64,000 nt of DNA, taken from positions 992,001 through 1,056,000 of the forward strand of contig NZ_JBHTLI010000001.1 of NCBI RefSeq assembly GCF_042678405.1. The letters run 5' to 3'. This document shows, in pieces, positions 26,458 through 34,423 of the stretch. The position numbers and the translations under genes were made by a program. Each line of letters opens with the position of its first letter. The first letter of the stretch is position 1. Source of the DNA: Salegentibacter_A chungangensis (GTDB lineage Bacteria > Bacteroidota > Bacteroidia > Flavobacteriales > Flavobacteriaceae). The notes under the pieces were generated by a model. That model had not been told where the DNA came from. It saw only the letters and a program-made list of their open reading frames with translations, and ran no database searches.

Positions 26458-26766
26458 TTAATTATCGTCAGTTCCTTCAATCTCTCCTTCAACTTCATTA
26501 GCTGCTTTCTTAACAGCATCACCTGTTTCATTGGCAGCGTTTTCAACGGCATCTCCGGCGTCCTGAGCGGCTTCTTCAATGTCGTCTCCAACATCGTCCA
26601 TATCGTCATTAACATCATCCATTTCATCTTCATGCATTTCGTCCATATTATCCATATCGTCCTCATGCATTTCCATTTCATCCTTTTCTTCTTTGGTTTC
26701 CCTGCAGGATGTAAATACTGTGCTGATACTAAATATTATAGCCAGTAATAAAATTGATCGTTTCAT
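26458..26766 (-). CDS. Small acidic, Met/His-containing lipoprotein
   Basis: 102 residues with a lipoprotein signal (LLLAIIFSISTVFTSC). The mature part begins with a block dominated by Asp, Glu and Met with two His (EMEMHEDDMDNMDEMHEDEM), then an amphipathic Ala-rich helix with an 11-residue-like periodicity (EEAAQDAGDAVENAANETGD). The first block could bind divalent metal; the second resembles YtxH/apolipoprotein-like helices. No named family is recognised. The adjacent minus-strand gene has the same opening after the Cys (RETKEEK vs RDTKEKE), so the two may be a diverged pair. Confidence 0.7.
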   Translation of the reverse strand: MKRSILLLAIIFSISTVFTSCRETKEEKDEMEMHEDDMDNMDEMHEDEMDDVNDDMDDVGDDIEEAAQDAGDAVENAANETGDAVKKAANEVEGEIEGTDDN

Positions 26767-26813
26767 AATTTGGTTGTTTTATTTATTAATGTTTTTAAAG
26801 AGCCGACTGTAGT

Positions 26814-27059
26814 TTAGTTATCGTCTCCTATTTTTTCGATCTCCTCGTCGATTTCCTTATTTACTTCCTTGTCCACCTCTTTGGCGGTTCTTTCAAGAAT
26901 ACCTTCTCTTTCTTTTTCTACTTCTACTTCTTTAACTTCAGGCTCCTTTTCCACTTCTACCTCTTTGATCACTGTTTCTTTTTCCTTCGTATCTCTACAG
27001 GAAATTAAACTTGATGCACTCATAATAAGTAAAGTAGCTAAAACAAAAACTCGTTTCAT
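26814..27059 (-). CDS. Small charged lipoprotein
   Basis: 81 residues with a lipoprotein signal (LLIMSASSLISC). The mature part is nearly all Glu, Lys and Val in repeated units (KEVEVEKEPEVKEVEVEKE) followed by a helical KEVDKEVNKEIDEEIEKIG stretch. Low-complexity charged sequence of this type often forms an extended rod or coiled coil, but no function is known. It is transcribed with the acidic lipoprotein after it (47-base gap). A candidate promoter box (TAATTTCG on the minus strand) lies about 25 bases upstream of the ATG. Confidence 0.65.
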   Translation of the reverse strand: MKRVFVLATLLIMSASSLISCRDTKEKETVIKEVEVEKEPEVKEVEVEKEREGILERTAKEVDKEVNKEIDEEIEKIGDDN

Positions 27060-27128
27060 GATTTAGGGTTTTTTAGTTCATAAATCGAAATTACGACTTA
27101 TATGGGTTGAAGCTGCTATTTTTGTAAA

Positions 27129-27151
27129 TTTTTAAGATAATACCTTAAAAA
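27129..27151 (-). terminator. Weak AT-only hairpin after waaA
   Basis: TTTTTAAG/CTTAAAAA arms with a 7-base loop lie 13 bases beyond the waaA stop. The stem has almost no GC, so termination is likely to be poor. Confidence 0.3.
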
Positions 27152-27163
27152 ACATTGAAATTT

Positions 27164-28402
27164 TCAGGGGTTTTGGTGCAGGTAAGACTGAATTGTACGG
27201 GTAGCACCGGTATTGGAGCTTATAAAATGTCCCGAGATCATACCGGTTTTTTCCCGAAAACCCCTGTTTTCTATAAGTTTTAAGAGGACCTGGGACAGCT
27301 CTTCTTTAGTTGAAACTGAAAAGAGTCCTGCCAGTCGCTGAAGTTTTTTCGCTTCAGGAAACTTGTCGAAGTTCTTACCTATTATTACCGGGATGCCGAA
27401 AGTTGCCGGTTCCAGAATATTGTGCAGCCCGGTATTTCCGGCTGCTCCGCCAACGTAAGAAATATCGGCATAACTGTAGATCTTGCTTAAAAGACCTATG
27501 GTGTCAATTATCAGTACTTTATGATCTTTTAGGTTTTTATCCTCCATTTCGGAAAAGAGCACTACTGGAAGCTTTATCTTTTCCTGGAGCTTTTTGACCT
27601 TTTCGGGTTTTATTTCGTGGGGGGCAATGATGAATTTGGCACCTTCTGGAGCAGAGTTGATATATGGAATCAGCAGTTCATCGTCTTCAGGCCAGGTGCT
27701 TCCCGCAACAACAGCAAGCTCATCCTGTAGGAATTCTTCGATGAACTCCAGCTTATTGTCATATTCAATCTGCCGGGAAACCCTGTCGAATCTTGTGTCT
27801 CCGCTAATACTTACATTTTTAAAGCCTATGGAATTCAGCAGTTCCTGAGATTTCTTATTCTGAACAAAAAAGTGCTCGAAGCTGTACAGGGCTTTTTTCA
27901 TCCAGCCGCCGTATGGCTTAAAGAAAACCTGGTTTTCTCTGAAGGCCCCCGATACCAGGAAAGTTCTGATCTGCCGTTTTTTTAATTCCGCCAGGAAGTT
28001 GGGCCAGATATCGTATTTGATAAAAAGGGTCAGTTCCGGATGGGCAAGGTCAAGGAATTTTCTGGCATTCTTCGGAGTATCCAGCGGGAGATAGGTGATC
28101 ACATCGGCAAGCGGATGCTTTTTCTTGTTTTCATAACCCGAGGGAGAGAAGAAAGTCACCAGGATTCGGTGATTCTGATAGTCTTCTTTCAGCATTTCCA
28201 TCACAGGGACAGCCTGTTCGAACTCTCCCAGGGAGGCCGCATGCACCCAGATGATCCTGTCCTCTGGGGTAATTTCCTTTTCCAGCTTTGAGAAAACTTC
28301 TTTCCGGCCTTCGGTAAAAAGCTTCATTTTATTACTGAAATTACCTGCTATGGGAAGTAGGACTTCCGAAGTTCTGACTATGAAATTATAAACTGAATGC
28401 AA
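27164..28402 (-). CDS. waaA: 3-deoxy-D-manno-octulosonic acid (Kdo) transferase
   Basis: 412 residues, GT30 family. It opens with an N-terminal membrane-associated segment (LYNFIVRTSE-like). The catalytic Glu lies in WVHAASLGEFEQA (GEFE). Donor-binding parts include FIKYDIWPNFLAEL, FLVSGAFR and the C-terminal GGAAGNTGLHNILEPATFGIPVIIGKNFDKFPEA, which contacts CMP-Kdo. It adds Kdo to lipid A precursors on the cytoplasmic face of the inner membrane. It is divergent from a sugar-aminotransferase gene, which may reflect shared lipopolysaccharide work. Confidence 0.93.
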   Translation of the reverse strand: MHSVYNFIVRTSEVLLPIAGNFSNKMKLFTEGRKEVFSKLEKEITPEDRIIWVHAASLGEFEQAVPVMEMLKEDYQNHRILVTFFSPSGYENKKKHPLADVITYLPLDTPKNARKFLDLAHPELTLFIKYDIWPNFLAELKKRQIRTFLVSGAFRENQVFFKPYGGWMKKALYSFEHFFVQNKKSQELLNSIGFKNVSISGDTRFDRVSRQIEYDNKLEFIEEFLQDELAVVAGSTWPEDDELLIPYINSAPEGAKFIIAPHEIKPEKVKKLQEKIKLPVVLFSEMEDKNLKDHKVLIIDTIGLLSKIYSYADISYVGGAAGNTGLHNILEPATFGIPVIIGKNFDKFPEAKKLQRLAGLFSVSTKEELSQVLLKLIENRGFREKTGMISGHFISSNTGATRTIQSYLHQNP

Positions 28403-28449
28403 TGCTTTTATTTTCTGATTGCTAAAATAGGCCTTTCCTTAAAATTGGA

Positions 28450-28480
28450 TTGGCGATAGGGGTGATATTTCGTATTTTCG
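28450..28480 (+). promoter_or_regulatory. Candidate promoter of the aminotransferase gene
   Basis: TTGG at 28450-28453 and TATTTTCG at 28473-28480 resemble the Bacteroidota -33/-7 pair with about 20 bases between, 22 bases before the ATG. One mismatch to TAnnTTTG. Confidence 0.35.
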
Positions 28481-28501
28481 TCACACTACAATAAAAAATA
28501 C

Positions 28502-29635
28502 ATGAAGAAGATACAAATGGTTGACCTTAAAGGTCAATTTGCCACGATTAAAGATGAAGTGAACGAGTCCCTGCAGGAGGTTTTGGAGTCTACTGCCTTT
28601 ATAAACGGGCCTCAGGTTCATAATTTCCAGAAAGAACTTGAAGATTACCTTGGGGTGAAGCATGTGATTCCCTGTGCCAATGGAACCGATGCCCTGCAAA
28701 TAGCTATGATGGGACTGGGCCTTAAGCCCGGAGATGAGGTGATTACGGCAGATTTTACTTTTGCAGCCACGGTGGAAGTGATTGCTCTTTTGCAACTTAC
28801 CCCGGTGTTGGTAGATGTAGAACCTGATACGTTTAATATAGATCCCGAAGCCATACGCAAGGCAATTACGCCGAAAACCAAGGCTATTGTTCCTGTGCAT
28901 CTTTTCGGGCAGACTGCCGATATGGATGCGATTATGGAAATTGCCAGGGAGCATAACCTGTATGTGATTGAAGATAATGCCCAGGCCATAGGCGGTAATT
29001 TTCATTCAAAAGAAAACAAGACCTATAAGACCGGGGCTATTGGAGATATAGGTGCTACGTCTTTCTTCCCTTCCAAAAATCTTGGGTGCTATGGGGACGG
29101 CGGAGCCATCTTTACCAATAATGATGAACTTGCGCATACCATTAAGGGCGTAGTAAACCACGGAATGTACGAGCGTTACCATCACGATGTCGTAGGGGTA
29201 AACTCAAGGCTGGACAGCATGCAGGCTGCGGTGTTGAGAGCTAAACTTCCAAGGCTTGACAAGTATAACGAGGCCAGACGCCAGGCAGCAAATAAATATG
29301 ACCAGGCTTTTAAAGGTCAGGAGCATATAGTGACTCCCTTTCTGAAAGGAGCGCCAGATACCCACGTTTATCACCAATATACCTTACAGATCACTAACGG
29401 AAAGCGTGATGCCCTTGTGAAACACCTGCAGGCGAATGATATCCCTTGCGGGGTGTATTATCCAATCCCGTTGCACAAGCAAAAGGCTTATGCCGATGAA
29501 AGGTATAATGAGGCAGATTTTGAGGTAACCAACCGTTTGGTGAAAGAGGTGGTCTCATTGCCTATGCATACCGAATTGGAAGATGACCAGATAGATCATA
29601 TTACCAAAGCGGTGATAGAATTTGTGAATAACTAA
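28502..29635 (+). CDS. DegT/DnrJ/EryC1/StrS sugar aminotransferase
   Basis: 377 residues, PLP-dependent fold type I. Signature parts are NGTDALQIAMMGLGLKPGDEVI, DFTFAATVEVIALL, VHLFGQTADMDAI, EDNAQAIGG and the PLP-lysine segment SFFPSKNLGCYGDGGAIF; the C-terminal YPIPLHKQKAY is also typical. The closest remembered pattern is the WbpE type, which makes 3-amino sugars on UDP-sugars. It is divergent from waaA and 10 bases before a secreted amidohydrolase. A role in a lipopolysaccharide or surface amino-sugar is likely; the exact sugar is open. Confidence 0.88.
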   Translation: MKKIQMVDLKGQFATIKDEVNESLQEVLESTAFINGPQVHNFQKELEDYLGVKHVIPCANGTDALQIAMMGLGLKPGDEVITADFTFAATVEVIALLQLTPVLVDVEPDTFNIDPEAIRKAITPKTKAIVPVHLFGQTADMDAIMEIAREHNLYVIEDNAQAIGGNFHSKENKTYKTGAIGDIGATSFFPSKNLGCYGDGGAIFTNNDELAHTIKGVVNHGMYERYHHDVVGVNSRLDSMQAAVLRAKLPRLDKYNEARRQAANKYDQAFKGQEHIVTPFLKGAPDTHVYHQYTLQITNGKRDALVKHLQANDIPCGVYYPIPLHKQKAYADERYNEADFEVTNRLVKEVVSLPMHTELEDDQIDHITKAVIEFVNN

Positions 29636-29645
29636 ATCCTTATAT

Positions 29646-30926
29646 ATGAAAAAACTTTTAATGCTGTTCTTTGGGATGGCCCTTTCAACCGGAGTCCAGG
29701 CTCAGGATATTTACATCCAGGCGGGAAAATTAGTAGATACTAAGAACGGAAAAGTACTGAATGAAAAGACCATCATAGTTTCCGGGAACAGGATTAAAAG
29801 TGTGGAAGACGGTTATGTGTCTCCAGAAAAAGAAGAGGACAGCCTTATTCAATTAAGGGATAAGACCTTATTACCGGGGCTTACCGATATGCACGTACAC
29901 CTGGAAAGTGAGTCGAATCCAAAAGCCTACCTTCAGCGCTATACCGATAATGAAGCCGATCTTGCGTTTAAATCTATAGGTTTTGCTGAAAAGACATTAC
30001 TTGCGGGCTTCACTACGGTTCGTGATGTTGGTGGCACGGGAGTAAATATCTCTCTTCGCGATGCCATCAATAAGGGTGAAGTGATGGGGCCTCGAATCTT
30101 TACTTCGGGAAAATCGCTTGCAACCACGGGGGGACACGCCGACCCTACTAACGGGATGAATAAAAAGCTTGTTGGGGATCCCGGGCCAAAGGAAGGTGTG
30201 GTGAACGGGGTGGCCGATGCCAGGAAAGCGGTTAGACAACGCTATAAGAACGGAGCCGATATGATAAAGATCACCGCTACCGGAGGGGTGCTAAGTGTGG
30301 CCAAGAGCAGTTCCAATCCGCAGTTTACCCTGGAAGAAATCCAGGGTATTACCGAAACTGCCAAAGATTACGGATTTCACGTCGCCGCCCACGCCCACGG
30401 AGATGAAGGAATGCAGAGGGCCGTAAGAGGCGGGGTGAAGACCATTGAGCACGGAACGCTTATGAGTAAGGAAACGATGGATATTATGAAAGAATATGAT
30501 GCTTATCTTGTTCCTACTATTACAGCCGGAAAAGAAGTGACAGAAAAGGCTGAAATTGAAGGCTATTATCCCGAACTGGTTGTGCCTAAAGCTAAAGAGA
30601 TAGGACCTAAGATCCAGAATACTTTTGCTGAAGCTTATAAAAGGGGAGTGGGTATTGCATTCGGGACAGATGCAGGCGTTTTTAAGCACGGAGAAAATGC
30701 CCGTGAATTCGTTTATATGACTGAAGCCGGGATGCCGGCAATGGAAGCTATCCAAAGTGCAACCATTATTCCTGCGCGAATCCTTAAACTTGAAGAGAGG
30801 ACAGGACAGATCGCGCCTGGTTTCTATGCCGATATTATTGCGGTAGATGAAGACCCGACCAAAAATATCGAAACCCTGAAAAAGGTTAAGTTTGTGATGA
30901 AGGAAGGGAAGATCTATAAAATGTAA
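29646..30926 (+). CDS. Secreted metal-dependent amidohydrolase (prolidase/imidazolonepropionase-like)
   Basis: 426 residues with a signal peptide ending in VQAQ. An amidohydrolase fold is shown by MHVHLES (HxH metal ligands), DMIKITATGG (a Lys that may be carbamylated), VAAHAHGDEG and TIEHGT (metal His residues), and the metal Asp in FGTDAG. The C-terminal PGFYADIIAVDEDP strand completes the composite barrel. Related exported enzymes act as Xaa-Pro dipeptidases or hydrolyse N-acyl compounds; substrate unknown. It closely follows the aminotransferase and ends at a strong terminator. Confidence 0.85.
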   Translation: MKKLLMLFFGMALSTGVQAQDIYIQAGKLVDTKNGKVLNEKTIIVSGNRIKSVEDGYVSPEKEEDSLIQLRDKTLLPGLTDMHVHLESESNPKAYLQRYTDNEADLAFKSIGFAEKTLLAGFTTVRDVGGTGVNISLRDAINKGEVMGPRIFTSGKSLATTGGHADPTNGMNKKLVGDPGPKEGVVNGVADARKAVRQRYKNGADMIKITATGGVLSVAKSSSNPQFTLEEIQGITETAKDYGFHVAAHAHGDEGMQRAVRGGVKTIEHGTLMSKETMDIMKEYDAYLVPTITAGKEVTEKAEIEGYYPELVVPKAKEIGPKIQNTFAEAYKRGVGIAFGTDAGVFKHGENAREFVYMTEAGMPAMEAIQSATIIPARILKLEERTGQIAPGFYADIIAVDEDPTKNIETLKKVKFVMKEGKIYKM

Positions 30927-30942
30927 TTTCCCACATAAAAAA

Positions 30943-30977
30943 TAAAAAAGCCCTGAAGTGATTCAGGGCTTTTTTTT
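30943..30977. terminator. Bidirectional terminator between convergent genes
   Basis: AGCCCTGAA/TTCAGGGCT (30949-30957 and 30962-30970) with a four-base loop is flanked by an A-run and a T-run. It serves the amidohydrolase gene and, on the other strand, fabD. Confidence 0.9.
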
Positions 30978-30996
30978 ATTGTTGGTCTTATATCTT

Positions 30997-31878
30997 TTAA
31001 ATAGTAGCAGATGCGGTTTCTGCGCTTCTGTCAATTTTCTTAACCAGCCCTTGTAAGACCTTTCCGGGGCCTACTTCAGTGAAGTGGGTCGCTCCGTCCT
31101 TGATCATATTCTGAACGGATTGTGTCCATTTAACCGGTGCCGTAAGCTGGAATACAAGGTTTTTCTTGATCTCTTCGGGGTCTGTCACTGCAAATGTGCT
31201 TACGTTCTGGTATACCGGGCAAATCGGTTTATTAAAGGTCGCATTTTCAATAGCCTCTGCGAGTTCTTTCCTTGCCGGCTCCATTAAAGGAGAGTGAAAT
31301 GCTCCGCCTACTGGAAGCAGCATAGCTCTTCGGGCTCCTTTTTCCTTTAGTTTTTCACAGGCTTCTTCAACAGCCTTTACTTCTCCGGAAATGACCAGCT
31401 GTCCGGGACAATTATAGTTTGCCGCGACTACGGTGCCATCAACTTCAGCACAAACAGCTTCCACCATTTCATCTTCCAGCCCCAGGACCGCGGCCATAGT
31501 TGAAGGCTCCAGTTCACAGGCGTGCTGCATAGCCATAGCCCGTTTATAAACCAGTTTCAGTCCGTCCTCAAAACTCAGCACCCCGTTGGCTACAAGTGCA
31601 GAAAATTCTCCAAGAGAGTGGCCGGCAACCATATCGGGTTTAAAGCTGTCTCCCAGTACTTTGCTCAGAATTACAGAATGAAGGAATACTGCAGGCTGGG
31701 TAACCTTGGTTTGCTTAAGGTCTTCGGCAGAACCCTCGAACATGATATCAGTTATGGAATAGCCTAAGATATCGTTAGCCTTTTTGAAAAGTTCCTGGGC
31801 TTTTTCAGATTTTTCGTAAAGGTCTTTGCCCATCCCTTGATACTGTGCGCCCTGACCCGGAAATATATATGCGTTCAT
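30997..31878 (-). CDS. fabD: Malonyl-CoA:ACP transacylase
   Basis: 293 residues, usual length. FPGQGAQYQGMGKDLYE opens the protein, the nucleophile Ser is in GHSLGE (about residues 90-95), and QHACELEPSTMAAVLG and GGAFHSPLMEPA (catalytic His) follow. It loads malonyl groups onto acyl carrier protein for fatty acid synthesis in the cytoplasm. It stands alone here, apart from other fab genes, with a terminator on each side. Confidence 0.95.
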   Translation of the reverse strand: MNAYIFPGQGAQYQGMGKDLYEKSEKAQELFKKANDILGYSITDIMFEGSAEDLKQTKVTQPAVFLHSVILSKVLGDSFKPDMVAGHSLGEFSALVANGVLSFEDGLKLVYKRAMAMQHACELEPSTMAAVLGLEDEMVEAVCAEVDGTVVAANYNCPGQLVISGEVKAVEEACEKLKEKGARRAMLLPVGGAFHSPLMEPARKELAEAIENATFNKPICPVYQNVSTFAVTDPEEIKKNLVFQLTAPVKWTQSVQNMIKDGATHFTEVGPGKVLQGLVKKIDRSAETASATI

Positions 31879-31914
31879 AGTGTTTTCATTTTGGTTCGGC
31901 TAAAATAAGAAACT

Positions 31915-31957
31915 AAATAAAAAAGACCTCATAACCACTAAGAGTTATAAGGTCTTT
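31915..31957 (-). terminator. Terminator after the flavin-type protein gene
   Basis: AAAGACCTCATAAC and GTTATAAGGTCTTT (31922-31935, 31944-31957) form a 14-bp stem with one mismatch. The A-run at its left becomes a U-run on the minus strand. Confidence 0.8.
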
Positions 31958-31972
31958 CGACAAATACAGCCT

Positions 31973-32473
31973 TTACAGATTCAATTTTCCTTTTTCACCA
32001 ATGTCTTTTTGGTTCCCGTTTAGGGCCGACATTCCTATCTTTAAAAGGCTTATGTATTTATTTTGTTTAGTGTCCCAATAGTAGGCGCTTTTAGGGCTTA
32101 CCACTAATGCGGTAAGATTGGGGTCGTCTATACCATCAAACCAGGCATCATCTATTTTGCTATAAAGTTCTTCCAGTATTTTTTTATCCGTACTTACAGA
32201 GGCCTTTCCGTATACGCTTAAAAATTCCATACCGGAAGGTTTACTGTATAACAGATGTACATCATTATCTTTAACTATATGGTTGTTATGTTCGCTGTCA
32301 AGCCTGCTTAAAAACCAGATATTCCCATTTTCATCTACTTTTTTTGTAGACATTGGGATGGCACTAAGCGGTTTATGCCCAATATTGGTGACCATCATCG
32401 CGACTCCTATATCCTGCGCCAAATCGGCTAGTTTCTTCCTGGCTTCACTGCTGCTAAGGTTTTCAGTGCTCAT
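31973..32473 (-). CDS. Pyridoxamine 5'-phosphate oxidase-like flavin-binding protein (general stress protein 26 type)
   Basis: 166 residues, split-barrel flavin-reductase-like. KPLSAIPMSTKKVDENGNIWFLSRLDSEH and VHLLYSKPSGMEFLSVYGKASVS are the strands around the usual FMN or F420 site; AWFDGIDDPNLTALVV-x3-SAYYWD ends the barrel, as in general-stress-protein-26 relatives. Most members bind flavin rather than oxidise pyridoxamine phosphate. It is a single-gene unit. Confidence 0.82.
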   Translation of the reverse strand: MSTENLSSSEARKKLADLAQDIGVAMMVTNIGHKPLSAIPMSTKKVDENGNIWFLSRLDSEHNNHIVKDNDVHLLYSKPSGMEFLSVYGKASVSTDKKILEELYSKIDDAWFDGIDDPNLTALVVSPKSAYYWDTKQNKYISLLKIGMSALNGNQKDIGEKGKLNL

Positions 32474-32578
32474 TATCTCTGATTTTTTTGATTTATAAAA
32501 TGAAGATAATAAGCTGCTTATGTGATTTGCGCTAATAAACTCCTAAAAGATATGTTCGCTCTGTTAAGAAGTGTAAAA

Positions 32579-33445
32579 TTAAAGGTATCGTTTAATGATA
32601 CCCGTTACAGAGTTCAGGTAGCCGCTGCCGAATAAATTAAGATGTACAAGAAGATAATAAAGCTGCCACAGTTTAATTCTGTCTTCAAAGCCTTCTTCCA
32701 AAGGAAATTTTTCATTGTAAATATTGAAAAGCCTGTCATTAAAACCGCCAAAGAGTTTCATCATTGCCAGGTCCATTTCCCTTGGGGCGTATGCGGTTGC
32801 GGGGTCAATAAGGCAGGGAAGCCCGTCTATATTCACAAGGTAGTTGCCATTCCACAGATCACCGTGAATGAGTGCGGGTGGTTCTTCCGGAATAAGCTTA
32901 GGGACCTTATTTAAAAAGGCCCGGATGTTGCCAAGCTCATACTTGCTGTCTCTGGCCATTTTAAACTGTGGTTCCAGGCGCTGGGTGATATAGAATTCTG
33001 AAGCCGAACTGCATTTGGTATTATACTGCGGGAGACTTCCTATATAATTGTCTATTCCGAAGCCAAAGGTATCAGAAGTGTTTTTATGCAGAGCGGCCAT
33101 TTGGGCCCCGAACTTTTCCCAAAAATCCTGGGTCTCCCGCCCCGGGGCTTTATATTCCAGGAGCAGGTAGGATTCTTCGTCCACCTGTCCTGTGGCAATA
33201 GCTTCGGGAACGTCAATTACTTTTGGGGCAGCCAAAGCCTGAAGCCCTTCCTTTTCGGCCTCGAACATCCCCGGGTATTTTTCTGCCAGGTTGATTTTGA
33301 TCACTCTCTTTCCGGAAGCTTCGGTATCGACAAGAAAGACGTTGTTGATATCTCCCCCCGATAGGCTGGAGATCTCGGTGATCTTTAAATTGTTTTCTTC
33401 TCCAATCTCACTTATGAGTTTCGTAAAATGCTTATTTACGTTCAT
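32579..33445 (-). CDS. Fructosamine/ketosamine-3-kinase family protein
   Basis: 288 residues with an aminoglycoside-phosphotransferase-like kinase fold. SLSGGDINNVFLVDT is the nucleotide loop, VIKINLAEKYPGMFEAE carries the ATP Lys, and HGDLWNGNYLV holds the catalytic Asp and Asn, followed by metal-binding DPATAYAPREMDLAMMKLFGG. Family members phosphorylate ketosamines so that glycated proteins or free ketoamines fall apart (deglycation). Its start overlaps the end of folA by 14 bases, implying coupled translation. Confidence 0.9.
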   Translation of the reverse strand: MNVNKHFTKLISEIGEENNLKITEISSLSGGDINNVFLVDTEASGKRVIKINLAEKYPGMFEAEKEGLQALAAPKVIDVPEAIATGQVDEESYLLLEYKAPGRETQDFWEKFGAQMAALHKNTSDTFGFGIDNYIGSLPQYNTKCSSASEFYITQRLEPQFKMARDSKYELGNIRAFLNKVPKLIPEEPPALIHGDLWNGNYLVNIDGLPCLIDPATAYAPREMDLAMMKLFGGFNDRLFNIYNEKFPLEEGFEDRIKLWQLYYLLVHLNLFGSGYLNSVTGIIKRYL

Positions 33446-33914
33446 AGGTTAAATAGGTAAATGCATAATCGTGATTTTCGTCTTTTTTGTGATGTTCTTC
33501 GGCTGTCACCTTCCATTTATTTGTGTCTATTTCCGGGAAATAGGTGTCGGCGTCAAAAGTTCCGTGTACGCGGGTGAGTTCAATTTTATCAGATCTTTCC
33601 ATCCCCATTTTGTAGATCTCACCTCCGCCTATAATAAAAGGCTGGTCGTCATTCTTTGAAATTTCTAATGCATCCTCCAAAGAATTTACAACTATGGTGC
33701 CTTCAGGGCGATAGTCCTTTTTTCGGGTTATCACCACGTGAGTTCGGTTAGGCAGGAGCTTCGGAAAAGACTCAAAGGTTTTCCGGCCCATTATGATATG
33801 ATGACCGGTAGTAAGTTTTTTAAATCGCTTAAAATCGTCCGGCAGGTGCCATACCAGGTCATTGTCTTTTCCGAGGGCATTATTTTCCGCTGCCGCGGCA
33901 ATCATTGTGATCAT
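33432..33914 (-). CDS. folA: Dihydrofolate reductase
   Basis: 160 residues, standard length. IAAAAENNALGKDNDLVWHLPDDFKRFKKLT contains the Met20-type loop and the catalytic acid (D in LPDD). HHIIMGRKTFESFPKLLPNR binds NADPH and FIIGGGEIYKMGM is the second cofactor loop. It reduces dihydrofolate to tetrahydrofolate and so serves the thymidylate synthase encoded at 39192-40016. It is in one tight minus-strand operon with a 2TM protein upstream and the ketosamine kinase downstream. Confidence 0.95.
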   Translation of the reverse strand: MITMIAAAAENNALGKDNDLVWHLPDDFKRFKKLTTGHHIIMGRKTFESFPKLLPNRTHVVITRKKDYRPEGTIVVNSLEDALEISKNDDQPFIIGGGEIYKMGMERSDKIELTRVHGTFDADTYFPEIDTNKWKVTAEEHHKKDENHDYAFTYLTYERK

Positions 33915-33915
33915 A

Positions 33916-34359
33916 CTAACTATTAATTGGTTGGTCCGGTTTCTCCGGATCTATTTTTTTAGGTTCTTTTTCTTTTTTCGGAGGCAGTGGGAAATCTCTT
34001 TTTACATTTTGTTCCAGCTCTGCGATCTTCTCTTTTTGTTTTCTAACAAGCCTTTCCATTTGACGGGCTTCCCATTCCTTGCCCATAAAGCTGTCCACAA
34101 CAAAAACGTTGAAGAAATGTACCAGCAGGATAAAAGCCCACAGTAACACCGCCCAAACAAACCAGTCATAACCCAGCGGACGAAAATCGCTTTTATAGCC
34201 TATAACCACATTGAGGACAATTAAAAAAACTGCGCCAATCAAGAAGACTACAAAGTGCTGGAAAAGCCTTCTTTTCTGGAGGGTTCTTCGGCGTGCATTC
34301 TCATATAGCTCACGCTGCTCTGTGTCCAGTTTCGAGGTGTTTTTCTTTTTAGAAAACAT
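33916..34359 (-). CDS. 2TM domain membrane protein
   Basis: 147 residues. Two membrane helices (FVVFLIGAVFLIVLNVVIG and WFVWAVLLWAFILLVHFFNVFV) are followed by the FMGKEWEARQMERLVRKQKEKI segment of the Bacteroidota 2TM family. The ends are charged and cytoplasmic. The role is unknown; in other bacteria of the group such domains accompany regulators, but none is here. It is one base before folA, first gene of that operon. Confidence 0.85.
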   Translation of the reverse strand: MFSKKKNTSKLDTEQRELYENARRRTLQKRRLFQHFVVFLIGAVFLIVLNVVIGYKSDFRPLGYDWFVWAVLLWAFILLVHFFNVFVVDSFMGKEWEARQMERLVRKQKEKIAELEQNVKRDFPLPPKKEKEPKKIDPEKPDQPINS

Positions 34360-34423
34360 AATTAGAAGTAATTTAGTGTCTTATCAAATTTACATTATTT
34401 ACAAAAAGAATCCTTGCCTGTAT

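Noticed and set aside
26433..26681. Met/Lys-rich 82-codon frame on the minus strand
   Set aside because: It is another frame of the acidic lipoprotein gene, whose signal peptide and lipobox make it the real product.
28481..29005. 174-codon open frame opposite the sugar aminotransferase
   Set aside because: It covers the best-conserved part of the aminotransferase in antisense and has no recognisable motif.
34211..34423. Longer N-terminus for the class V aminotransferase
   Set aside because: It would overlap the start of the divergent 2TM gene and encodes a basic, unconserved stretch; the family opening begins at MDNLRKGFPVLEQ.
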